DNA from: Actinomycetes bacterium
GTDB taxonomy: Bacteria > Actinomycetota > Actinomycetes > Actinomycetales > Microbacteriaceae
Length of the DNA stretch: 35,505 bases
Direction of reading: 5' to 3'
Assembly (NCBI GenBank): GCA_023428065.1
Contig: JAEYZI010000037.1
Span: 1-35,505, forward strand
Every line of letters begins with the position of its first letter. Within the stretch, counting starts at the first letter, position 1. Positions 9,061 through 15,419 of the stretch are shown here, one piece after another. The translations under genes were made by a program, and so were the position numbers. The notes beneath the pieces are model-generated. The model was given only the letters and a program-made list of their open reading frames with translations, was not told where the DNA came from and searched no databases.

Positions 9061-9112
9061 CCGGGTGAGAGAGAACAGGGAGACCTCCCGGCGTTCGGCG
9101 TCGGACCGGGTA

Positions 9113-9142
9113 AGGCTATCGACACCGGGGCCGCCGCGTCAC
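9113..9142 (-). promoter_or_regulatory. Candidate promoter of the ABC cassette
   Basis: On the minus strand, GTGACG (9142-9137) and TAGCCT (9118-9113) are separated by 18 nt. This gives a 4/6 -35 and a TANNNT -10, placing the transcript start about 30 nt before the start region of the 1003-residue permease gene. Supported by pattern only. Confidence 0.4.
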
Positions 9143-9219
9143 GTGATCCACGCCGGGCCGTCCGAGCGCCCGGCTACGCTGGGATCCGCGCGGCGGCGAC
9201 CGCGCGGGAGGGGTGCACG

Positions 9220-10497
9220 ATGGGCGGGCCGGGCGGACGACCCCCGCTCGCCGAGCGCATCCGCGGCGCCTTCGCCGACCCCGTGCTGCGTTCCCTCACC
9301 GTCGCGACGCTCATCAGCACGGTGGGGCGCGGCGTCTCGCTCACGCTCGTCGTGCTCTACCTCTCGCTCGTCGCGCGCCTGCCCGCCGAGCAGGTGGCGC
9401 TCGTGTTCACGATCGGGGCGGGCGTCGGCATCGTCGCGTCGTACCTCGGCGGGCACCTCTCCGACTCGATCTCCGCACGCGGGATGCTCGTCGCGGGCGT
9501 CGTCGTCGCGGGCGTCGCGCTCGCGGCGGTGGCACTCGTGACCGAGTTCTGGATGGCGGTCGTCACCGAGTCGGTCATCTCCGTCGCCCTCGGCACGAAC
9601 GGCTCGGTGCGCTCGGCGATCATCGCGCGGGCGTTCTCGCCCGAGCGCCGTGTCGCGAGCCGCGCCGTGCTGCGCACCGTCACGAACGTCGGCATCACGG
9701 CGGGCACGGGCGTCGGGGCGATCGCGCTCGCGATCGGGACCCCCGAGGCCTACCGCGTCATCCTCGTCGTGGGAGGTCTCGCCTACGCGGGCTCCGCGCT
9801 CCTGCTCCTGCGCCTTCCCGCCCACGTCGACGCCCCGCGGGCCGAGGAACGCCCCGCAGCCGTCGACGAATCCGCGCCCGGCGGGAGCGGGAGCCCCTGG
9901 CGCGATCCGCGCTACCTGCTCTTCTCGGCCTTCGCGGCGGTCTTCGGGATCCAGTTCGTCGTGCTCAACGTCGGCATCCCGCTGTGGGTCGCACACGACA
10001 CGGTCGCCCCCGAGTTCCTCGTGTCGATCATGTTCATCGTCAACACCGTGCTCGTGATCGCGTTGCAGGTGCCCCTCGCGCGCGGCACCCATGACCTCCG
10101 GAGGGCGGGGGATGTCACGGTCGTCGCGGGCGTCCTCATGGCGCTCGGCTGCGTGCTGTACGGCGCGACCGCCTCGACGTCGCTCGCCGCGACGATCGTG
10201 CTCCTCATCGCGGCATCCGTGCTGCACGCCGTCTCCGAGGTGCTCTCGCAGGCCGGCGCGTGGGGATTGAGCTTCGAGCTCGCCGACCCGCGGCGGCCCG
10301 GCGCCTACCAGGGGGTCTTCTCGATGACCTACGCGCTCGCCGCGATGGTGGGACCGGTCGTCATCACCTGGACGGCCATCGGCCTCGGCTTCGCGGGGTG
10401 GCTCATCCTCGCGGCGATGTTCCTGCTCTCCGCGTTCGGAGTCGCGGTGATCGCCCGTCGCGCCGCGCGCGCTCAGGAGTTCTCGGCGCGCCCCTGA
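9220..10497 (+). CDS. MFS transporter
   Basis: 425-residue protein with about 12 predicted membrane helices in two halves, joined by a polar linker around residues 205-225 (many E, P and S residues). The GGHLSDSISARGMLVAG stretch near residues 80-96 fits the conserved loop 2-3 motif of the major facilitator superfamily (GxxxDrxGrr). The ATG at 9220 has a strong SD, GGGAGGGG, 6 nt upstream. A TACGCT hexamer at 9175-9180 could be a -10. The 3' end overlaps the convergent siderophore-reductase gene by 25 nt. Substrate cannot be told from sequence. Drug efflux is the default for this family; a link to the neighbouring iron operon is conjecture because the two are on opposite strands. Confidence 0.85.
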   Translation: MGGPGGRPPLAERIRGAFADPVLRSLTVATLISTVGRGVSLTLVVLYLSLVARLPAEQVALVFTIGAGVGIVASYLGGHLSDSISARGMLVAGVVVAGVALAAVALVTEFWMAVVTESVISVALGTNGSVRSAIIARAFSPERRVASRAVLRTVTNVGITAGTGVGAIALAIGTPEAYRVILVVGGLAYAGSALLLLRLPAHVDAPRAEERPAAVDESAPGGSGSPWRDPRYLLFSAFAAVFGIQFVVLNVGIPLWVAHDTVAPEFLVSIMFIVNTVLVIALQVPLARGTHDLRRAGDVTVVAGVLMALGCVLYGATASTSLAATIVLLIAASVLHAVSEVLSQAGAWGLSFELADPRRPGAYQGVFSMTYALAAMVGPVVITWTAIGLGFAGWLILAAMFLLSAFGVAVIARRAARAQEFSARP

Positions 10498-11390
10498 CGC
10501 CAGTACCCCATGAAGGCGACGGCGCGTCGGTCGACCCCGAGCTCCTTCACGAGGTGTCGGCGGATGCACGTGATCGCGCCCGCCTCGCCCGCGAGCCACG
10601 CGTAGAGCGGGGCGCTTCTCAGTGCGGCGCCGCCGCGCGCGTTCCGGGGCACCTCCCAGAGCAGGCCCCCGTCGATGTCGACCTCCTCGGGCTCGACGCC
10701 GGGGTGCGTCTCGACGAGCCCCGCGGCGACCTCGGCGACCCGCGCGACGAGCGCCTCGCCGTGCGGGCGGCCCTCGCGTGCGAGCACGTGCACCGTGAAG
10801 CCCGGATGCGACGGGAGGTAGGCCGCGTCGCCCGCGTGGGGCACCTCCACGACGACCGTGCCGCGCGCGTCGCGGGGGAGCTGCTCGAGGATGCGCGCGA
10901 TCGCGGGAACGGCGGTCTCGTCGCCCGCGAGCAGATGGTGGCCGCACCGGGCGGGCGGCACGAAGTCGATGCCGCCGTGGGGCCCCGGGTGATCGGCGTT
11001 CGGGCCGAGCACGAGGAGCTCGTCGCCGGTCGACGCCGACATCGCCCAGCGCGCCGCGGGCCCGTCGGGCCCGTGCAGCGCGACGTCGACGAGCAGCTCG
11101 TCGCCCGCGAATCCGCGCACCGTGTAGGTGCGGAAGGGCGGACGCGCCTCGTGCGGCATCGCGCGCCAGGCGGCGTACCAGTCGGCTCCCGTCGGCATCG
11201 CGTCGATGCCCTGGGGGCTCGGCGGCACGACCTTGATGCGCTGGTCGAACCCAGGGTCGGCGAGGCGCACCTCGTCGAGCGGGCGGAGCGCGAAGCGTCG
11301 GAAGGTGGGCGTGAGGTCGACGATGCGCGCGACCGCGAAACGCCCGAACGCCCACGGCTCGGCGGTTCGGACGAGCGTGTCAGCGGACAT
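10473..11390 (-). CDS. Siderophore-interacting protein (FAD-dependent ferric-siderophore reductase)
   Basis: 305-residue SIP-family protein (ViuB/YqjH-like). The FAD-binding motif RTYTVR lies near residues 87-92, an NAD(P)H-domain GDETAVPAIARIL block near 155-167, and the C-terminus carries the family's AGEAGAITCIRRHLV and VAFMGYWRQGRAE blocks. Family members reduce ferric siderophores in the cytosol to release Fe2+. Its ATG lies inside the end of the ABC ATPase gene (11-nt overlap, 11380-11390), so it is probably co-translated as the last gene of the iron uptake operon and iron-repressed through the DtxR boxes at 15311-15359. This completes import plus release in one transcript. Confidence 0.92.
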   Translation of the reverse strand: MSADTLVRTAEPWAFGRFAVARIVDLTPTFRRFALRPLDEVRLADPGFDQRIKVVPPSPQGIDAMPTGADWYAAWRAMPHEARPPFRTYTVRGFAGDELLVDVALHGPDGPAARWAMSASTGDELLVLGPNADHPGPHGGIDFVPPARCGHHLLAGDETAVPAIARILEQLPRDARGTVVVEVPHAGDAAYLPSHPGFTVHVLAREGRPHGEALVARVAEVAAGLVETHPGVEPEEVDIDGGLLWEVPRNARGGAALRSAPLYAWLAGEAGAITCIRRHLVKELGVDRRAVAFMGYWRQGRAENS

Positions 11391-12180
11391 GATGCCGTCC
11401 CATCGGCACGACGAGCGGGGCGCCCGACACGGGGTCGGGGAGCACGCGGCTGCGGATGCCGAACACCCGCTCCACGAGCTCGGGGGTCAGGATGTCGGCG
11501 GGCGCCCCGCCGGCGACGATGCGCCCGTCGCTCATCGCGATGAGCTCGTCGGCGTAGCGGGCCGCGAGGTTGAGGTCGTGCAGCACCATGACGATCGTCG
11601 TGCCGCGATCGCGTCCGAGCTCGGCGAGCAGGTCGAGCACCTCGATCTGGTGGGCGATGTCGAGGAAGGTCGTCGGTTCGTCGAGCAGCAGGATGTCGGT
11701 CTCCTGCGCGAGGGCCATGGCGATCCACACGCGCTGCCGTTGGCCGCCCGAGAGCTCGTCGACGCTGCGGTCGGCGAGCTCGGTCGTGCCGGTCGCCTCG
11801 AGCGCCGCGGCGACGGCCTCGTGGTCGTGCGCGCTCCAGCGCGCGAGGAGCCGCTGGTGCGGATGCCGTCCGCGGCCGACGAGGTCGGCGACCGTGATGC
11901 CCTCGGGCGCGACGGGGCTCTGCGGGAGCAGCCCGAGCACGCGTGCGACCTGCTTCGAGGGGAGTGCTCCGATGGGTTCGCCGTCGAGCAGCACCTGCCC
12001 CTCGCGCGGCGCGATGAGGCGGGCGAGGGCGCGCAGGAGCGTCGACTTGCCGCATCCGTTCGCCCCCACGATGGCGGTCACGCGTCCCGGCGAGATGTCG
12101 AGATCGAGGTGCTCGACGACGGTCCGATCGCCGTAGGCGAGGGTCACGTCGCGTGCCTCGAGGCGGTGCTGCTCGGTCAC
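11380..12180 (-). CDS. Siderophore ABC transporter ATP-binding protein (FepC/FecE type)
   Basis: 266-residue ATPase. Walker A is GANGCGKS (39-46), signature LSGGQRQRVWIAMALAQ, Walker B LLLDEPTTFLDIAHQIEVL, H-loop VLHDLN. The FLDIAHQ D-loop and the GRxPHQ-like segment (GRGRHPHQ) are characteristic of iron-siderophore/cobalamin importers. It starts with GTG at 12180 inside a GTGA overlap with the upstream permease stop. It should energise the two FecCD permeases encoded upstream. Confidence 0.93.
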   Translation of the reverse strand: MTEQHRLEARDVTLAYGDRTVVEHLDLDISPGRVTAIVGANGCGKSTLLRALARLIAPREGQVLLDGEPIGALPSKQVARVLGLLPQSPVAPEGITVADLVGRGRHPHQRLLARWSAHDHEAVAAALEATGTTELADRSVDELSGGQRQRVWIAMALAQETDILLLDEPTTFLDIAHQIEVLDLLAELGRDRGTTIVMVLHDLNLAARYADELIAMSDGRIVAGGAPADILTPELVERVFGIRSRVLPDPVSGAPLVVPMGRHHVR

Positions 12181-13232
12181 GAGAGGCCTCCCTGGCGTGT
12201 CGTGCGGGCGAGGAGGTAGATGAGGAACGGAGCGCCGAGCGCGCCCGTGACGACGCCCACCGGGTACCGCGTGTCGAAGGCGAACTGTCCCACGAGGTCG
12301 GCCGAGAGCACGAGCAGCGCCCCGACGAGCCCCGCGGGGAGCAGGAGCGAGGCGCCCGGTCCGAGCAGCCGGGCCGCGATCGGCCCGGCCATGAAGGCGA
12401 CGAACGCGAGCGGTCCCGCGGCCGCGGTCGCGAAGGCGAGCAGGGCGACGGCGCCGAGGAGGAGCGCGACGCGCGCGACGGGCACCCGCACCCCGAGGGC
12501 GGCCGCGGAGTCGTCACCGAGCCGGAGGGTGTCGAGCGCGCGGGACTGCGTGAGCATGAGCGGCACGAGCACGAGCGTCGCGAGCGCGAGCGGGGCCACG
12601 GCGCTCCAGCTCGCACCGTTGAGACTTCCCGCGAGCCAGCGCATCGCGGCGGGCATGTCCCAGTCGGCGGCGCGCGAGAGTGCCCACGACACGACGCTCT
12701 GCAGCATCGCGGCCACGCCGATGCCGATGAGCACGAGGCGCGCGCCCGAGAATCCGCGGCGGAAGGCGAGGAGGTAGATGGCGAGGGCGGTCGCGAGGGC
12801 GCCCGCGAGGGCGAGCAGCGAGACGCCCGTGTCGCTCCAGGAGAGCACGACGATGGCGACGACGCCCCCGGCGCTCGCGCCCCACGTGATGCCGATGATG
12901 TCGGGCGACGCGAGCGGGTTGCGCAGCATCGTCTGGAAGGTCGTGCCCGCGAGGCCGAACGCGAAGCCCGCGAGGAGGCCGAGCGTGGCACGCGGGAGGC
13001 GCAGCTCGCCCACCGTGAACGAGGCGCCGGGCACGGGCTGGCCGAGGAGCACGCGCACGACCTCGTCGGGGCCGTAGAAGGTCTTGCCGATCATGAGGCT
13101 CGCGGCGACCAGCGCGAGCACGAGGCCCGCGAGCACGAGGGTGCGCGCGATGCGCGTGCGCGTGCGGCGGCGGAAGCCCGCGGCGACGGCCGCCGTGGCG
13201 GGGATCGTGCGCTCGAGGGATGCAGCGGTCAC
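12177..13232 (-). CDS. FecCD-family iron-siderophore permease (FepG-like)
   Basis: 351-residue inner-membrane permease. It carries LRLPRATLGLLAGFAFGLAG, then MLRNPLASPDIIGITWGASA, the signature of FecCD permeases, and an AGPLAFVAFMAGPIAARLLGP block near the C-terminal third that forms the ATPase contact. The start is GTG at 13232 within a GTGA overlap (13229-13232) with the preceding permease, although the reading frame is open further upstream; the overlap and the typical length decide the start. It most likely pairs with the other permease as a heterodimer. Confidence 0.92.
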   Translation of the reverse strand: MTAASLERTIPATAAVAAGFRRRTRTRIARTLVLAGLVLALVAASLMIGKTFYGPDEVVRVLLGQPVPGASFTVGELRLPRATLGLLAGFAFGLAGTTFQTMLRNPLASPDIIGITWGASAGGVVAIVVLSWSDTGVSLLALAGALATALAIYLLAFRRGFSGARLVLIGIGVAAMLQSVVSWALSRAADWDMPAAMRWLAGSLNGASWSAVAPLALATLVLVPLMLTQSRALDTLRLGDDSAAALGVRVPVARVALLLGAVALLAFATAAAGPLAFVAFMAGPIAARLLGPGASLLLPAGLVGALLVLSADLVGQFAFDTRYPVGVVTGALGAPFLIYLLARTTRQGGLS

Positions 13233-14275
13233 AGCTCCCGCACCTTCCGTCTCCGGGCGAGCGCGATGAAGACGGGGGCGCCGATGAGCGCCGTCACGAC
13301 GCCCACCTCGACCTCGTCGGGGCGCGCGATGACGCGACCCACGACATCCGCCGCCGTCAGCAGCACGGCTCCCGCGATGGCGGTGAGCGGAAGCAGCCAG
13401 CGGTGGTCGGTGCCCACGAGCAGGCGGCACAGGTGGGGCACGATGAGCCCGACGAAGCCGATGGGGCCCGCGATCGCGGTCGCGGCGCCACACAGGATGA
13501 CAGCTCCCGCGGCGGAGATCGCGCGCGTGCGGCCGACCCGCTCGCCGAGGCTCGTCGCGACGTCGTCGCCGAGCGCGAGCGAGTTCATGCCGCGCGCGCA
13601 CGCGATCACGAGGGCCGCGCCGAGGGCGAGGGCGGGGGCGACGAGGGCGATGCGGTCCCACGCGGCACCGCCCACCCCGCCGATCTGCCAGAAGCGGAAC
13701 GCCGTGAGCTCCTGCGCGCGGGGCAGCACGATCGCGCTCACGAGCGAGCCGAGCGCGGCGGTCGTCGCGGCCCCCGCGAGGGCGAGCTTGAGGGGCGTCG
13801 CGCCGTCGCGCCCGAAGGAGCCGATCGCGTAGACGAAGACTCCCGCCGCGGCGGCGCCGACGACGGCGACGATGACGACGGCGACCGGGTCCGACAGCCC
13901 GAGGAACGCCATCCCCGCGACGACGGCGAGCGACGCGCCCATCGAGAGCCCGAGGATGCCGGGGTCGGCGAGCGGGTTGCGCGTGACGGCCTGCAGGGTC
14001 GTGCCGGAGAGCGCGAGCGCGGCTCCCACGAGCATCGCGAGCACCGTGCGGGGGATGCGCGCGGCGACGGCGGCGCCGCCGATCGAGGAGGTGTCACCCG
14101 TGAGCCCGGCGACGAGCTCGGCGGGGGAGACGACGCGGGTGCCGAGCGCGAGCGAGAGCGCCGCCGCGGCCGCGAGGGCGACGAGCCCCGCCGCGATCCA
14201 GGCGACCCGCACGCCCGCCGGCCGCCGCAGGATCGCGGCGGCGGGCGTCGTGGGGGTCGCGGTGGCCGTGGTCAC
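13229..14275 (-). CDS. FecCD-family iron-siderophore permease (FepD-like)
   Basis: 348-residue membrane subunit. Family blocks seen are ARIPRTVLAMLVGAALALSG, VTRNPLADPGILGLSMGAS, and AGPIGFVGLIVPHLCRLLVG with the GxxxPHxxR loop that docks the ATPase. The GTG start at 14275 lies in a GTGA overlap (14272-14275) with the binding-protein gene. A low-complexity Thr/Ala/Pro stretch forms the cytoplasmic N-terminus. Partner of the permease at 12177-13232; together they form the channel for the ferric siderophore delivered by the lipoprotein. Confidence 0.92.
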   Translation of the reverse strand: MTTATATPTTPAAAILRRPAGVRVAWIAAGLVALAAAAALSLALGTRVVSPAELVAGLTGDTSSIGGAAVAARIPRTVLAMLVGAALALSGTTLQAVTRNPLADPGILGLSMGASLAVVAGMAFLGLSDPVAVVIVAVVGAAAAGVFVYAIGSFGRDGATPLKLALAGAATTAALGSLVSAIVLPRAQELTAFRFWQIGGVGGAAWDRIALVAPALALGAALVIACARGMNSLALGDDVATSLGERVGRTRAISAAGAVILCGAATAIAGPIGFVGLIVPHLCRLLVGTDHRWLLPLTAIAGAVLLTAADVVGRVIARPDEVEVGVVTALIGAPVFIALARRRKVREL

Positions 14276-15288
14276 CCGGCCTGTGCGGCGAAGAGGGCGA
14301 AGTAGTCGCCGATGGTGGCGCCGATCGAGAGCGGCGAGGGGTTGGCGGACGCGGCGAGCGGCGTCGAGTCGGGCAGGATCACGACGTGGCCCGCGGCGAT
14401 CGCGGGGATCTTCGCGAGCAGGGGGTCGGCCTGCATGCGGGCCACGAGGTCTCCGTCGGGGTCGCCGTAGGTCACGAAGATGTCGACGTCCGAGAAGCGG
14501 TCGGCCTCCTCCGCGCTCACGGTCGTGTAGAAGGCGTCGGTCTTCGCCGACTCCTCTTCGACGATCGTGGGCACGGGCAGCCCGAGTCCCGCGAGGAATC
14601 CGGGACGCGTGTCGTGCAGCGTGTAGAACCCGATCTGGCTGAAGTCGGAGGGGTCGATGAAGGAGAAGAGGATCCGCTTGTCCTCGATGGCGGCGTTCGC
14701 GTCGAGCGCCGCGGCGATCTCGCCGTGGAGCCGGTCGATGAGCTCGTCGCCCTCGCTCGCGAGACCGATCGCCGTCGAGTCGAGGCGGATCATGTCCTCG
14801 AGGGAGGTGGACCACGCGACCTCGGGGTAGGCCACGACGGGCGCGATCTTCGAGAGCGTGTCGTAGTCCTCCCGCGTGAGCCCCGAGTAGGCGGCGAGGA
14901 TGACGTCGGGCTGCGTGTCGGCGACCGCCTCGAAGTCGATGCCGTCGGTCTCGTCGAAGAGCACGGGGGTCTTCGCGCCGAGTTCGGCGAGCCGGTCCTC
15001 CACCCAGGGGAGCACGCCGTCGCCGTCGTCGTCGCCCCAGCTCACGGCCGCCATGCCGACGGGCACGACGCCGAGCGCGAGGGGGACCTCCTGGTTCGCC
15101 CACGACACCGTCGCGACGCGCTCGGGCTTGCGCTCGATCGTCGTCTCGCCGAAGGCGTGCTCGATCGTGACGGGGAACGCGGAGGCGTCGCCCGGCGCGG
15201 CCGTGTCCGTCTCGGTGGCGGGACCCGCGGCGCATGCCGACAGCGCGAGCGCCGCGACCACGACGGGAAGGGTGCGGAGGACGCGCAC
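14272..15288 (-). CDS. Iron-siderophore ABC transporter substrate-binding lipoprotein
   Basis: 338-residue FecB/FepB-type binding protein. A lipoprotein signal peptide ends in the lipobox LSAC with Cys19 as the lipidated residue. The mature part has the class III fold pattern, including ERKPERVATVSWANQEVPLALG near the start and PDVILAAYSG further on. It starts with GTG at 15288, preceded by AAAGGA 5 nt upstream. First gene of the operon; the next gene begins in a GTGA overlap. Expression is expected to be repressed by an iron-loaded DtxR/IdeR protein through the two boxes immediately upstream. The exact siderophore is unknown. Confidence 0.93.
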   Translation of the reverse strand: MRVLRTLPVVVAALALSACAAGPATETDTAAPGDASAFPVTIEHAFGETTIERKPERVATVSWANQEVPLALGVVPVGMAAVSWGDDDGDGVLPWVEDRLAELGAKTPVLFDETDGIDFEAVADTQPDVILAAYSGLTREDYDTLSKIAPVVAYPEVAWSTSLEDMIRLDSTAIGLASEGDELIDRLHGEIAAALDANAAIEDKRILFSFIDPSDFSQIGFYTLHDTRPGFLAGLGLPVPTIVEEESAKTDAFYTTVSAEEADRFSDVDIFVTYGDPDGDLVARMQADPLLAKIPAIAAGHVVILPDSTPLAASANPSPLSIGATIGDYFALFAAQAG

Positions 15289-15310
15289 GAGGATCCTTTC
15301 GAGGAGGGAG

Positions 15311-15329
15311 GTAGGTGAGGCTCACCTAA
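15311..15329. promoter_or_regulatory. DtxR/IdeR iron box 1
   Basis: A 19-bp palindrome with core TAGGTGAGGCTCACCTAA agrees at 16 of 19 positions with the DtxR/IdeR consensus (TTAGGTTAGSCTAACCTAA). Its inner arms are perfectly symmetric. It lies 22 bp upstream of the binding-lipoprotein start codon, downstream of the predicted transcript start, where a bound repressor would block elongation or initiation. Confidence 0.85.
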
Positions 15330-15340
15330 CCTTGATGAGC

Positions 15341-15359
15341 TGAGGTTAACCTAACCTCA
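15341..15359. promoter_or_regulatory. DtxR/IdeR iron box 2
   Basis: A second box, TGAGGTTAACCTAACCTCA, matches the consensus at about 15 of 19 positions. Its centre is 30 bp (about three helical turns) from that of box 1, so two repressor dimer pairs could bind the same face. It covers the predicted -10 of the operon. Confidence 0.8.
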
Positions 15360-15378
15360 CTCGCGCAGGCCCTGTCAA
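15348..15378 (-). promoter_or_regulatory. Promoter of the siderophore uptake operon
   Basis: A perfect TTGACA -35 (15378-15373 on the minus strand) is followed after 18-19 nt by TTAGGT/TAGGTT (15354-15348), the probable -10, inside iron box 2. Repressor binding would directly occlude RNA polymerase. Confidence 0.65.
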
Positions 15379-15396
15379 ACCCGGCCGCGGATCCGT

Positions 15397-15417
15397 CGGA
15401 GCCGGATGTCGGCTCCG
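15397..15417 (-). terminator. Stem-loop after the M3 peptidase gene, possible terminator
   Basis: CGGAGCC and GGCTCCG form a perfect 7-bp stem with a 7-nt loop just past the peptidase stop codon. There is no T-run, so it would be a weak intrinsic terminator or an mRNA 3'-end stabiliser. Confidence 0.35.
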
Positions 15418-15419
15418 GG

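Noticed and set aside
6394..9219. Upstream extension of the MFS transporter frame by over 900 codons
   Set aside because: The extension is antisense to the permease gene and reads as low-complexity Arg/Glu/His. The ATG at 9220 has a strong SD and starts a normal-length MFS protein.
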